Origin: Corythucha ciliata
Taxonomy: Eukaryota; Arthropoda; Insecta; Hemiptera; Tingidae
Assembly (NCBI GenBank): GCA_038030265.1
Contig: CM075941.1
Span: 49,453,952-49,517,951, forward strand
Direction of reading: 5' to 3'
DNA: 64,000 nt
Shown piece after piece: positions 32,701 through 47,700 of the stretch. The first letter of the stretch is position 1. Each line of letters opens with the position of its first letter. Position numbers and translations under genes: made by a program. A model generated the notes under the pieces. It was not told where the DNA came from. It saw nothing but the letters and a program-made list of their open reading frames with translations, and ran no database searches.

Positions 32701-35700
32701 ATTCTTGTCATACCCCTCCACATGCCATCAAACTTTCAAATAGAACAAACAAAAACTCACACTTTAGGCACCAGCTCGAATCGCATTTTTTCTAAATTAG
32801 GATCTTCGGTGAGAATGGCTTGACAGATTGGGAATTGAGTTTCGTAGTCAAAAGTGAATTCAACTCCTTCCGGAGGCGCTCTAACGAAATTTTTGCGGTC
32901 CTGAAAAATAAAAAATATATATTTCGAGGGCGAACCAATATGAATGTCTCAATATGACGTCTCAGCAACCCGTTAAATGTCAAATTATTTGTTTGTAAAC
33001 CTTCCAATGGTTAGGCTATTTAAACAATCATTAGTATTACCAATACTACCAATACGGAGGTGAAAAAAACTCCTCCTACAGCCCCCCCAATGATGCTACT
33101 TACTATTTTTTTCCCCCACTTTCCGATGTTAGGCATCTCGCAACGCCCACCCAAGTTGGAAAAAAGTTAATTAGTGATACATTCCCCCAACGTCCTATTT
33201 TACTCAGACTTCCAAAAAGCTTTCAAACTTAATAATCTCCCCGAACTTACGCTACAAAATTGAATTAGTATAGGCCTCCGAAACTTGAGCTCTAATAACA
33301 TTTTTTTTTTCCTACTGTAATCCCAGGAAGATCCTACCCCCACCCCATCCCTTTCAACACCATTTCACTGGAAATTACTTACTGTCGACAGGGAAAGACA
33401 CTCCTCTTTCAACGCTTCCTGGTTGGGGCAACCAACCCATGGTGGTACGGGCGCTCCGCCTCCTTTGCTATTTTTCTCTTTGATGAACGCCTCCTGTTCT
33501 TTGTTGAACTCACCGAGAAGATTCTATTGAAATGATAATAATGAAAAAAGACTCTAGATTAGATAAAAAAAAAAAAAAACGCACACAATGCAAAACTACG
33601 GAAACGGAAAGAGGAATCTCGTTGAAATTGAGGAACGAAATGAATTTCTCTCTCTCTCATTTATAAGTGGAAATTAGGATAAATACCAATCAAATTAGAC
33701 GCTTATTCAGTTGACAAGGGCACGGCAGGTAACCCCCCCCCCCACCACCACCAATACGACCTGTCAAATCCCGTCCTTTCTCCCTAGGACTAGAATATGA
33801 ATTGTCGGTCTAAAGACAGCCAATTTTATAATAGAAACAAAGTGGGAACTGACAATTTACCCTTTTAAATTCCGAGTTTCGGTTCAAAAAGTCGCTGCCG
33901 TCTGTATGTAAACTGCCAGTGAAGCCTTCTCCTATGTCCTGAGTTCCTATTGCCTCAGAGAACATGACACTCTGGCACATTTGGAAATAAATATTTGTCA
34001 GTTTGCAAGTTCTGGTCCTAATTTGGGCGACGTTACAATTTCCTGACTTGGGTAATATTCGTGAAATTGACAGTTTCACAGGTTTGCCTCAGAATGGATC
34101 GCACGGAATTCCCTGACTTTTCCAGGTTTTTCCCTGACCAGTTTCGTGAAATTCCCTGACCAAATTCGGATAACAGTGAAAGAACTAAGTCTATGAAATT
34201 GAACACTTATAATTCTGTACGGCAAGAGAGTTACTTATGGCGTTCTCCATTTGTATAAAATTCCGCTCTGAAGACGAGCATTTCCACCCGTCTTCTCCAA
34301 TACGATATAATTCTGAGAAGACGGGTGGAAATGCTCGGCTTCAAAGCGGAATTTTATGCAAATGGAAAACGCTATAGTGATTTGAGAATGCATCGCACGC
34401 TCGGAAGAATACTGGTATCAGGTGCAGATCCAGGGAGGGGCTCAGAGGGCTCGAGCGTGGATATCGTTAAATCCCCCAAAAAATGTGTCCAACCCTAAAA
34501 CTTGTAATTTCAAATTATAAACTGGCTCATTCGCAAACGCCCACCACCCCACTTCCACCAGGAAGACGAAAATTGCTAGTTAGCTGTAAAACTGTTGATT
34601 GAGCACGAAAATTGGGACTTTGTCCCCTCCCTCTTAAACCGTTCATATTATGCCCACAAAACGTGACCCCTAAAATCCGATTCATCAGCCAGGCATTTCA
34701 ACCTCAGAAAGACTCAGGTGACGTGCTGCAACTGGAAGGCTCCGAGTAGTTATTTTTTGCCATTCAAGCCATTTCATAGCGCGAGTCTAGCACGGCGAAG
34801 TATTGCAGGAACCTTCGGGAAAGGGGGGACGAGTCGATTATTTGATAAGGCGGAGAGGACTCTGTTCAGTGGCGGAACGAATGGCCAGTTTAGCAATTAG
34901 GAATCGTCAGTTTAGCCATTTTCATGGCGTGGATTGGCAGTTTGGCCATATTAGTATGGCGAATGGACACCTTTGCCATTTTCAAGGCAGGAATCGTCTG
35001 TATATTTGGCTCGTGAAACGTCAGTTTAGCCATTTTCAGAGCGCGAACTGTCTGTTCTGCCATTTTTGAACGGGAATAGTCAGTGTTGCCGGTTTTTGGG
35101 GCGCGAATACGAATAGTCCGTCAAGCGAGTGGTCACTTTGGCCTTTTTTTGGCACGTGAAAGGTCGATTTAGCCATTTTAAGAGTGGGTATATTCTTAGG
35201 TATTTTAAAGGTCACGAGCCATAAGTTTAGCCAGTCTTATGGTGTTTTTCATTCAATGCAATACACTCGTGTGGTGTAAGTTTTCCAACCCGTCCTCTCT
35301 AAATTAAAACATATGTTTACGGGGAGGACGCTACACTACACTTTGTAGTGTGTTGAATGGGAATTGTTATTAGGTTTCGTTTGGCTATTTCTTGAGCAAG
35401 AAGGCTTTTTGTCTTCTTTTAGCACGCAAATAGTCAGTTTAGCCATTTTGGGGTGAAACTGGGCCCCAGTCGTTTTTGGCTCGCTAATTAGTGGCAATTT
35501 GCCGCCCAAATGATCAGTTTGACAATTTTTGGCGTGCGGATGGTCAATTTAGCCATTTTCAAGCCGGGGATCATGACCTGTTCAAGGATTTTAAGGGCTG
35601 CACGAATCGTCAGGTTAGCCATTTTTAGGGTGCGTGAAGTCATTTCTAAAATGGGAATTGCCAGTTTGGCTATTTTTAGCGCAAAAATAGTCAGTTTAGC

Positions 35701-38700
35701 CATTTTTAAGGTGCGAATCGTCAGTTTTGCCATATCTGGGCGCGAGTATAATCGGCTTAGCCACTTTTATTGAAGGAATCGCTAGTGTAACCATTTTAAG
35801 CAGAGAGTAGTTGTCAGCTGTCAATCCATTTTTAGTTCAGCAAAGCACACAATTTCTCAAGGCTCGAGAAAATCCAGAATCTGCCCCTGACTGGTATAAA
35901 GTATAAAGGTGCGTTTATACCGAAGTGTCTGACATTTACGTAGCTACACTTATGTCTCGACATAAATGTATAGTGTCAGACACTTCTATGTATATTGACC
36001 GTACAAATTCTGATAAAAATTTCTGGAAGTTTGTGTTTACACCAAGGACAATTTGTGTCTGACACTTATTTCAAGCAATGAGTGAAGCGCGACACTTCAG
36101 TGCAAAACGCACCTAAACTCAAAAAATCGTGAACGATAGAGACCGTCGAACAGTTATGGCGGGCAGAAGAGCTCTAGTTCAATTTTTTTCTCGTTTAACC
36201 ACCAAATACTAGGAAGTCTAGGATAAAAGCTGCCTGCTCATTTTTCCCAGGCTTTGGCGACAAAATCAAGAAATTTCCTGACTTTTCCCGGATTTCCCTG
36301 GCCAATGGAAATTCCCTGACTTTTCCCGGTCTGTGGCAACCGTGGTTTCATGTCTTAATTTGAGCGAAATTGCAAATTTAGGGTCTTCATTTAAGTAAAA
36401 TTTCAGGTTTCAGGGCCTTTTTTGTGGTGAAAGAATCCAGAGTTGCAGGCCCCAAAAGCACCGAATACCTACAAAATTGAAAATTCTCAGGATAAAACAT
36501 CCAAGGCATTGCAACTTTCGGGTCTTAATTCCCGAGAAAATGCAAATTTTTGGTCTTAATTTCGGCTGAATTGCAAGTTTCACGATTTTTCGCAAGTGGC
36601 CGCGGACCCCGATCCAGCAGGCCCCGAGAGAGAAAATAGCGACAAAATTTACATCATAATAGTGAATAAATTGCGTGGGAAACCGTCCCTATAAAAGTAA
36701 ATCTTCGAAAACAGCATGAAGTGGCTTCGTTATAGCATTGTAAACTTACTATTCTAGCAGAAAACCGAATATTTAGCACCCACTCTTACACCTGCTTTCT
36801 CTCTCTTTAGCCTTTCCCCCCACGGGGCGGCAAGGCCGAACGACATCGAGTCATGACTTCCCTGACGGTGACTTTACCACCTAGCAATCCTCCCACCCGA
36901 TCTCTATATCCAATTTCTCTCGGGCTTCCCGTAGAAATGACCTCGAAATTTCGTTTTTTCACGGAGCCAGCCCCACGAAGTTGGTTTTGAACGAGCCGAT
37001 TCAACGAAATTGCTCTTTCAATGGGTCAGCAGCGCGATATTTTGTTTTTAATGTCGCGAAACCGATGAAATTGTTTTTTTGGACAAGAGAGATTCGCGAA
37101 AATGATTTTTAATGGACCAAACCCGGCGTTATTCGGTTTTTGAAAATTGCCGGACCCTTGAAATTGCTTTTTGAAATGAGCCAATCACTCGCAATAATTG
37201 CACTTTCAATTGAATGAACGTGATGGAAATTTCAACTGTGGCGGAGGTGGGGGGTGAAATAGGTGATGGATTTGCTTTTGTAAACGTGTCAACCACGTGA
37301 ATTTGCTTTTTACGAAGTCAAAATCCGCGAATTCGGGTTTTTCATTGCTTTCGAAAGGGCCGAACGAGTGAAATTTATTTGTTAAAGTGCAAAATTGGCG
37401 TAAAATCTGCAGACTCTAGCCATCGACGTTACTAGGAATTAGAGGGAGGAATCTTCAGCCCAGGAGTGAGCCCCCCTCCCTTCCAACATGTTAACTAACT
37501 CCGTCCCTGATTAAAAAAAAAAAAAAAAAAAAAAAAATCGCGGCACCAGCTGCGACGTTAGGAGAGATCAGTTTAGATAGGCAGTGTCACTCAAGACCGA
37601 ACAGTCGTGCATTTCCTTGCCTACCCTTTTTCTTTTGACATGAATGTGAAGTGGAAGAATCGAGGTGAACGCTTACCTCGGGACACAAAATGTTATTAAA
37701 TAAAATGGGATTACAACGAATTCTTTGGACTTTTTTTTCATCTCTTTCTCGGGAATAAAGCGGGAAAAACGAAATAACATAGCGAGGGAATAGATAAATC
37801 GAATCAGTTAGATAATCTTCCCATTCAGAGTTGAAGCAACATCGGCTATTACCAACAAATACAAACTCACAAAAAGACTTGGAACGACCTCCACTTTGTG
37901 CTACAAAAAAAGAGTTCAAATTGGACGTCATTTTGATGTCATTTCTCTTTACAAACAGAAAACACAAAAAACAAATCACAGGTTTACTCTTATCCTTTCC
38001 CCCCTACTCATCACCGTCACAGCCATCCTTCTTCACTGTCCTCGTCGCCTTTGAGATACTTGACTGAGTGTGGGGGGGAGGGGGAGAGAAGGCCGACCAC
38101 GTTTAATCAAGACAGATTTAGAGCCAACAATTCCGAAGCAAATTACATTTTGCCGCGGCGATCAAAGGCTTTCGGGGTTACCCCCTTGAGACTTGAATTG
38201 ACAAATGGTCTGGACAAACAAAAATGATTGAATTACCTAACTGTAAACAAATTAAGCGAAGATTCAACGTTGCAAGTTGAAAGATAGCTACCTTAAACAA
38301 CATGTTTTTTATCTTAAAATTCGCTTCTTAATTTAAAATTTTGTAATATTATCGTTTCCCTTCGTCAAGCATGAAATTATCTTGCCACTCAACACCTCTA
38401 AAGAATTCTGACACTCCTGGGGAAAATATGAGGCGACCAAGTTAATTAACTCTTGAGCCGTCAAAGAAGGTGCTCCTGGCCCTAAGCGTTATTATTCCCT
38501 TAGGTTGCTGCACTGGAGGATTTTAACTTTAAAAGTACGTCATGCTGCACGGCCGATAAAAATTGCAATTTTTCTATCGAAAAGAACATAGCCGGAAGCC
38601 GTCAATTTCACGGCAATTGTGTGTGCTGGCAACTAAGCCTAAAAAACTTTCGCAAAAACTGTGAATTTGGCTCCATGACTGTCAATTCAGAACAGGCAAA

Positions 38701-41700
38701 GAGGCTGCCCGGATTAGAACAGTCATCCCTTAAATGCCAAGGTGTCCCTACTGTTTTCTAATTTTACTGGACTACTCAAGAAATTTATAGTTATTTTATG
38801 GTACCGATATTAAATTTTGAGTAACCTTACTCTCCCCCTCCCCCCCGAAATGCTATTACTTTGAGGCACGTTTCATTTTTATCATTCATTCGACTCAAAC
38901 GTTTGAAACTGAAGCCAGAAACTTTTCACACAAATATTTGTTCATTTCTCAGAGCATTCATCCTCCTCCCAACCCATTTCGTACTCCTCGTATCATAAGT
39001 CAGCCAAGTTTAGACAACTTCCGCGGGACGAGGGGTACCCCGGTAAAAAATTGCCCTCATGCCCCACCGTTTAAAAGCTGGAATGGGCTAACACAAGAAC
39101 ACAGAGCGGATCAATATATCAGGGGCGAGAGGACCGACCCCCCTCATAGTGGAAAAGAGGGGGAGGAGGCTTTAGTGAGGAAAACTGGTGGAATATTGAG
39201 AAAGGGTGGAGAGAGGGAGGGCGAATGAGAGAGAGAGAGTGAGTGAGTGAGTGAGAGTCACACAGAGCTTTTTGATATAAGCTGAAAACCCTTCTGCACA
39301 CCGCTCTTCCGGAATGGAATTTGGCAAGAGTTGGAAATACGGAATCGCGTCGTTTTTCTAGCCTTCGTCGTTGACGTCGGAAGCTGAGAAAGGGATTAAA
39401 GGGGAAATAATAACCTTTCTAAGAAAGTAATTTGGCTCTTTAATAGAAATAACCCCCGCCCATCGCACTCTGATGTCTCCAACCAGCCGCAAGCTGATGA
39501 CTCGACGGAATAGGACAGTTATTTACATATTCATAAAATATTTCAAATACGTATTGATTTGCACAAAGTTCAAAAAACTTAGAGAACGGAAGAACTTGAA
39601 GAGTTTTTGTATTGAACGCTTTTCTTCTTTAAAAAAAAAAACGAGACTCTTGCCTATTGTCATCTCGTACAACAGGAAAGACTTCTTAAGATCAAGCGTA
39701 TTATAAAGAGGAAGAAGTTATTTTACGCTCTTACCTACTTCCCAACGAGAATAACAGTCTCTTGAAGAGGAAAACGGTGGGGGGGGGGGGTGAAAAATGC
39801 AATGAACGAGTGACCTGTATCCTAGAGATGAGCTTATCGATTCGCTTGTTTCATTATTTAAATTATGTATAATGGTATATGTAATCATTGCAGATATTTG
39901 AGTGACCCCATAGTATTATGTAAAGAGGACAAGCCGCTGAACAAAGCATCATAATCGAAAAAAAAAAAAAACTGGAAATTAAAACTAGGCCCATCCACTC
40001 CATGAATAAAACCTGAGTTAAAACCACCACACACATACATAAACCACCTCGTTACTATTACCGGAACTGAACAAGCATCGCCCTTTACCTTAATGAAACT
40101 CTCATTAAGGCTGGAAACAAAACCCATCAACATCACAGGAGTGACAGAAATAACTCGTTGACAGAGATCCTTCGGTTTTACATAGTGGAGGGGGGGGGCA
40201 GCAGCAGTCTCATAAGTTTTTTTAAAAAAGGGCAAATAAAAATTTTACTCACATTTTCTTCCACTGTTTTCTTTATTTTGGCACTGGCTTCCGAAACGGT
40301 CTTTCCCGCTTTATTCACGGCGCTATACAGGAAATTGCCTATTGATTTGGCTCCAGCTATTGCCTTGGTTGACACTGAAACGTAAGAAAGAAAGAAAAAA
40401 AAAAGGGAAAAGATTCAGAAACGAAAGAAACAAGCATGAAATTCTCTTGCCACTCAACACTTCTAAAGAATTCTGACACTCCTGGGGAAAATATGAGGCG
40501 ACCAAGTTAATTAACTCTTGAGCCGTCAAAGAAGGTGCTCCTGGCCCTAAGCGTTATTATTCCCTTAGGTTGCTGCACTGGAGGATTTTAACTTTAAAAG
40601 TACGTCATGCTGCACGGCCGATAAAAATTGCAATTTTTCTATCGAAAAGAACATTGCCGGAAGCCGTCAATTTCACGGCAATTGTGTGTGCTGGCAACTA
40701 AGCCTAAAAAACTTTTGCAAAAACTGTGAATTTGGCTCCATGACTGTCAATTCAGAACAGGCAAAGAGGCTGCCCGGATTAGAACAGTCATCCCTTAAAT
40801 GCCAAGGTGTCCCTACTGTTTTCTAATTTTACTGGACTACTCAAGAAATTTATAGTTATTTTATGGTACCGATATTAAATTTTGAGTAACCTTACTTCTC
40901 CCCCTCCCCCCCGAAATGCTATTACTTTGAGGCACGTTTCATTTTTATCATTCATTCGACTCAAACGTTTGAAACTGTAGCCAGAAACTTTTCACACAAA
41001 TATTTGTTCATTTCTCAGAGCATTCATCCTCCTCCCAACCCATTTCGTACTCATCGTATCATAAGTCAGCCAAGTTTAGACAACTTCCGCGGGACGAGGG
41101 GTACCCCGGTAAAAAATTGCCCTCATGCCCCACCGTTTAAAAGCTGGAATGGGCTAACACAAGAACACAGAGCGGATCAATATATCAGGGGCGAGAGGAC
41201 CGACCCCCCTCATAGTGGAAAAGAGGGGGAGGAGGCTTTAGTGAGGAAAACTGGTGGAATATTGAGAAAGGGTGGAGAGAGGGAGGGCGAATGAGAGAGA
41301 GAGAGTGAGTGAGTGAGTGAGAGTCACACAGAGCTTTTTGATATAAGCTGAAAACCCTTCTGCACACCGCTCTTCCGGAATGGAATTTGGCAAGAGTTGG
41401 AAATACGGAATCGCGTCGTTTTTCTAGCCTTCGTCGTTGACGTCGGAAGCTGAGAAAGGGATTAAAGGGGAAATAATAACCTTTCTAAGAAAGTAATTTG
41501 GCTCTTTAATAGAAATAACCCCCGCCCATCGCACTCTGATGTCTCCAACCAGCCGCAAGCTGATGACTCGACGGAATAGGACAGTTATTTACATATTCAT
41601 AAAATATTTCAAATACGTATTGATTTGCACAAAGTTCAAAAAACTTAGAGAACGGAAGAACTTGAAGAGTTTTTGTATTGAACGCTTTTCTTCTTTAAAA

Positions 41701-44700
41701 AAAAAAACGAGACTCTTGCCTATTGTCATCTCGTACAACAGGAAAGACTTCTTAAGATCAAGCGTATTATAAAGAGGAAGAAGTTATTTTACGCTCTTAC
41801 CTACTTCCCAACGAGAATAACAGTCTCTTGAAGAGGAAAACGGTGGGGGGGGGGGGTGAAAAATGCAATGAACGAGTGACCTGTATCCTAGAGATGAGCT
41901 TATCGATTCGCTTGTTTCATTATTTAAATTATGTATAATGGTATATGTAATCATTGCAGATATTTGAGTGACCCCATAGTATTATGTAAAGAGGACAAGC
42001 CGCTGAACAAAGCATCATAATCGAAAAAAAAAAAACTGGAAATTAAAACTAGGCCCATCCACTCCATGAATAAAACCTGAGTTAAAACCACCACACACAT
42101 ACATAAACCACCTCGTTACTATTACCGGAACTGAACAAGCATCGCCCTTTACCTTAATGAAACTCTCATTAAGGCTGGAAACAAAACCCATCAACATCAC
42201 AGGAGTGACAGAAATAACTCGTTGACAGAGATCCTTCGGTTTTACATAGTGGAGGGGGGGGCAGCAGCAGTCTCATAAATTTTTTAAAAAAGGGCAAATA
42301 AAAATTTTACTCACATTTTCTTCCACTGTTTTCTTTATTTTGGCACTGGCTTCCGAAACGGTCTTTCCCGCTTTATTCACGGCGCTATACAGGAAATTGC
42401 CTATTGATTTGGCTCCAGCTATTGCCTTGGTTGACACTGAAACGTAAGAAAGAAAGAAAAAAAAAAGGGAAAAGATTCAGAAACGAAAGAAACAGAGCAA
42501 GGTATTGATGGAATAGAAAGGATTGGTGGTCGCGGTTGGGGGGTGAGACAATTTGAATTTTTTCCCTTAAAACTATTCCCACAGGGGGAGGGGGCAGCCG
42601 GGGATATTCTACCGCCTCCATATCTCACTACCTAGACTTTGACGATGGAGCCCCGGAGAATTGGCTCAATCAGAGTAAATCGAAATTGTCATCACTTCCT
42701 CCACCCACTGAATGAATGAATAAAACTCGTGGCACACAGACGTCAGATTTTGATTTTTTTTGGCCGAACTATTGGCATAATGTGAAGGACGGATGTTCTA
42801 CGGAGCGAAGGCGATGAGGAGGAACAAGAAGGGAGGGGCAGCCACTCGGGTGCCATGGATAGGGCGCTGCTAACCCTCTCAAACCCAGTGATTTCCTCTT
42901 TCGTACTTATCGAGACCAAGTGAAAGAGAAGAATAAATGGAAGTTCTTGAGTAAATTCTCTAATGGTAATCCAAAAAAAAAAAAAAATTGCATTGCAAAT
43001 TGCTTCCCTTTTCCAAGACAGCCCCATCGAATCCAACCCATCAGACCTAAACCTTACGACCGCAAAATCAATAATTGCCTCGGCAACAAAAATCAACCAC
43101 AAATGATACTCCCACTTGTGGATGGGAGGGAGGGTGTGCGGTCAGACAAGACGGCCTCCCGAGAATGATGGTGCCAAGAGCCTTTCGGCTCACACATCAT
43201 ACCCCAACTGTTAGCTAGACCTTATAGAATCCAGAGGCCTAACGCGGCTCCACAAACCGAACTACCAGGACCGTGGGGAGAATATTCGAGGCCAGGGACA
43301 AAAAAATCAATGAGGCCCTTTCACCTGGGTGAGTAGCCACCCTCGCTTCTTTCTCGAAAGGCCTAAATAAAACCACAGTAAAGCTCCAATCGCAGTTAAA
43401 CTTCAAAACCATCAAGAAGACCCAACACAGTTCAATGACCACATAAGGCCCAACCAAAGCCACGGTTCAACCTCAGCGAAGCTGAAATTACAGTAGAACT
43501 TCCAACGACGGCAACGTCTCAAGCACAATGAAGGCCCAGCCACAGCAAAAGTCCAACCACTGCAAAGGTCTAGCCACAGCTAAGCTCCAAACCACAGTAA
43601 AAGCTCCAAACACAAAGAAGAGCCAACCACTGCAAATCTCCAACCACAGTTGAGCTACCAGTAAAGCTTTCCCTTTTTCCCTTCATTTTCTTGATTTTTG
43701 AAATCCTCGTCCCCAAGGAAAACCAGGCCCGGCGATCAAGGACCCAGTGCTCTCCCCCTCTCGACAGGCCTGCCCACTGCAATTCTTCAGTATGAACTGA
43801 GGGACTCAGGGGCAGCGTAAAGAAACAATCATGTGACGTTCCTGAAGTTTCCTGTATTTGTATGGTTGGTCTCAGCCTTAAGGTTATGGGGACAAGTTCA
43901 CGCCCCCCAGGTTGAGAAGATATCACTGTTTTAGGACATAGTGCACCGCGTACAATTTTCTAAAAATTGGTAGACACATTCGAAATTCGGGTTTCGATGC
44001 AAAATCGAATACTTAAGCACCGAATAATTGTAAACTCACTGGATTTTGTGGATCGACTCAGAAATTGCAGTAACTATCCAGTAAACATGGCCGTCTTTAT
44101 TAAAGTTGGGGACCCGGGCCCGGGATTACAGTGAGCCCCCTCTTTTACCGAATTTTGGTCACTAAAATAAATTTTGTACAATTATTATTATTATGCTAAT
44201 TTCATGGGTTTTCGCACTAAAAATCAGTTTTTCCAGGTCTGACTCACTAAAAAAATATGTTCAATGATGTCGCACTCTAAAAATCATTTCGCGGATTTTT
44301 CTCGCTAAAAACCCATTTTCGCGGTTCTGGCTCACAGACCAAAACCCAATCGCGGTTGTTCTATTGCTGAAAAACCAATTTTGCGGATGTTTGTTGCTGA
44401 AAAACCATTCGCCTGTACGACGGAAGAGTTAAGTTTAGGGGACTAGAAAAACGCAGTTACCATACCAGCACCCCCCCCCTCACCAGGAGACGAAAATATG
44501 TAGTTTAATGCCAAAAATTTCACTTTTTGGGGAAAGAATCGCCAGTTATTCGATCGAAATTCTGAAATAGAATGCAAAAAAGACAGTTTCACAGCAGAGA
44601 TGTTAGGTTTTCACGGTTCAAAACCCTTTAACTGTTTCTAATTCAGTTTCGGGGGTCGAATTGACGATTTTTCGCGTCGATTTACCTCGCGTAAATAATA

Positions 44701-47700
44701 TTTTTAATTAAGATTTTTTTTTGATATACAAGACCAACTTAACTCAAGTTTTACAAGTATTTTATAGCTCAGATTCACAGGCGGATTTGTTTTAACCAGT
44801 ATAAATATCACAGGGTAAATATATATAGGTAATTAAATTATGAGCATGTCTTATCACAGAAAAATCAGAGCCGGAATTTGTCTTGGAGTAGGCGGGGTTT
44901 TAGTCTCCTTGATATTAGTTGGCCCAAAGCAAAGTGAACTGCATGATTTAACGTTCGTAGATTAGAGTGGAAATTTTCAAATTTCTTTGATATAGCGTCA
45001 AAGCGTAACTAATTGCGTACAACAGCGTAAATAATTGATGAGCTATACTGAGTTCTCTTTCTGGGAACTCATCCCCGAACTATTGCAGTGCAGGTTGCAT
45101 CTGGCTTGTTGTCACGTGAAGCTGCCCACCCCGAAATCGAAGGCTGGCTACCCCCCTGCCGTGAACTAGCGATTTTTTCTCTATAAGACAAGAATTAGCG
45201 TTTTTACTTCCATGCTCTTTTCTCAATTTTAGACGCGAATTAGCTATTTTTACAATTTCCACCCGCGATTAGAGTTTTCTTAACTTAAGCTGTGAATGAG
45301 CGTTTTTTATCAATTAGCGCTTTTCCCCCATTTTTGCAGCGAGTTAGCGATTTTTCTCAATTTTAGGGTGCCGGGCTGATTTTTGCGTGCGTCAATGAAT
45401 TAGGATGCCCCGCAAATTAACGCTTTTTCCGAATTTAGCCTCGCATTAGAGCTTTTTCGACATTATTTCACATTTAGTCATGCGTTAGTATTTTTATTTT
45501 TATTTTTTTCCAATTTTAGCGGTGAGTCAGCGATGTTCTCAATTTAAGCAGAGAATTAGCGATTTTTCTCTATACTACCATCGAATTGGAGACGTATACA
45601 CATTAAGTAGCAATGAATTAGCACATTTCTCATTTTTAGCCCCGAATTAGCGTTTCTTCCAAAAATCACGGATTGGCGTTCTCTCAATTCCAGCTTTAAA
45701 TATGAGCACTTTTTCTCATTTTTAGCCATGAATTAGCCATGAGGAAAAAGAGCTAACTCTTCTGCCTAAATGTGATAAAATCGCTAATTCGTAGATAAAG
45801 TTAAGAACAAGTGTTCATTTTCATAGAAAATTATAAAAAGCGCTCGAGAAAAAATTCGCTGCTCAAATTGAGAAAAATCGCTAATTTATCGCTTTTCAAG
45901 TAATTTATCCCCTTTTTAGCAGCGAATATGTACACGGTGTAGTCACATAATAGCGATGAATTAGCACTTTTTTCTCAATTTAAGCAGCAATTTTTTCTCG
46001 TATCATTCTCCGTGAAAATGAGCACTTGTTCTTAACTTTGGCCACGAATTAGCGATTTAATCACATTTAGCCATAAGTGTTCCCAACTCAAAACACAAAC
46101 TCAAACTGCCACTTGCCAGCCAAAAAACGTATTCACGCTAAACTCCGGGTCCGTGGACCTAAAGATTTTTTTTTACGAAAAGTGGTAATTTTGCTTCGAG
46201 AAATAGCAAAAAAGTGTCCAAAGATACCACCGCTTGGCGCCCCACAATCTTATTTCAGGTCCAAAAAATTGAAATTCACGCCATAAATAATGCATTCGCC
46301 GCAATTGTAATTGTTCGACCGAAAAACACCCCGCCCCCTTCTCATGAAAAAGTGACAGTATGGCCCGTGAAATTCTCTATTCGGCCATGAAAGACATAAT
46401 TGTGCCTCCACATTTTGGGAAAATCACCCGTATTCTTGTTGTTCAAAAGCACAAAACTAATCATTATCAGCTCGAAGTTGGTCATTTCGGTCCGGAATCT
46501 GGTTGTTTGGAGAGAAAAAATGACACTTTGACCTCCTGAAATGTGCTGCTCGGCCAAAAAGTGAAATCCCCCCCCCCCACCGCACCGGTACACCAAATAA
46601 GCGAATTTTCGGACACGGCGCGGCAACAGCCCATTTTTCTCATAGCACTACTATTGTACTGATAATTATCAATTTAACCTTAAAAATTAACAATTTAATG
46701 AAGGAATTAGCAATTGAGGGGTGGGGGACGTACGCGGTTTACAATCAAAATGAGCGCCTTAATTTGGCCCTCGTCAATCTGAGCGCCGCGATTTGTGGCT
46801 GTGTTGCTCTTACAGCGGATGGTCCCACCATCCAGCCTGTTCCCTGACACACCAGCCCTCCGCTTGGTGGTCACAGCCAAGACGGTCTCATTCTGACACA
46901 GAAGACCAATTTTTCCACCCTTCCAAGTAAGTAACTCTGAAACACAAGCCCAGCCAGTCAGCCAGTAGTCCAGCCTCGAAAACCGTGGAATAGACCCCAA
47001 CAGAGGGTGGCTTACCTTCCCGCTCCGGCTCAAAAATCCCTGCTCTGTTTGACGGCCGTCTGTGTAACACTAAACATTGCATGCCACTCCCGTACAACCC
47101 CCTGACCTGCCTCAACCCTCCCTGGCATTCCGCCAGCTCGGCCTTTGACCTTAATGGGCCAGAGGTTAAACGCCCAATTTTCACATTATATCCTTCGTGG
47201 ATGTGGTTCCAAACCACCCTCCAAACCAGCCCTTGTACTTTAGTAAGCCTGCCCTCCCCACCCTTTTCGTTTATACTCCACGTTCAAGTACGAATCTTAA
47301 TTTATCCCATCGCCCACATCCTCATTAACGTCGCTCGTGGAATATTTTATAACATACAACTCAAATGTTGTCTTCAACAGAAGTTTTCTTTGAAAGGAGA
47401 GCTTCGAATAAAGTACCTCCTCTTCACTTTCAAAATCCTCCTACACAATTTTCAAGTAGACCCCTTAAGGCAAGATTATTTATTCACTTGAATTTTCTTC
47501 GCGCGAAAATAAAAAAGTGAAAATTAATTAATTTTCTTTATCCTCGATCCTTACTCAAGAGGCGTGGAGGGGGGGGTATCCTCAGAGAAACAAATACTAT
47601 TCGTAAGAAAACATCTCTTACCTGCTCCAATTGCCTGAGTTGGGTCTTTGTCATCCGTCGGGGTCCCTCCTCCAGGGCTATCCAGAGCAGCATCACTATC

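Noticed and set aside
34718..35773. Overlapping frames on both strands with repeated I-x-LAIF / LTIR motifs
   Set aside because: Repeat-derived translations of the R4 array inside a hAT-like element.
37587..37979. 130-codon minus-strand frame with a good donor near 37674, a possible SAP47 exon between exons 5 and 6
   Set aside because: No acceptor gives the required phase 0 entry, and exons 5 and 6 already join in frame with the family sequence order.
39119..39301. Frames at 38938-39228 and 39119-39301, repeated identically at +2066
   Set aside because: Their conservation is explained by the recent tandem duplication; they have no domain, and the duplicated DNA is SAP47 intron.
43130..43300. 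tRNA-like GC-rich segment
   Set aside because: No cloverleaf with a GTTCRANNC box could be drawn; the word order fits a retroelement tail better.
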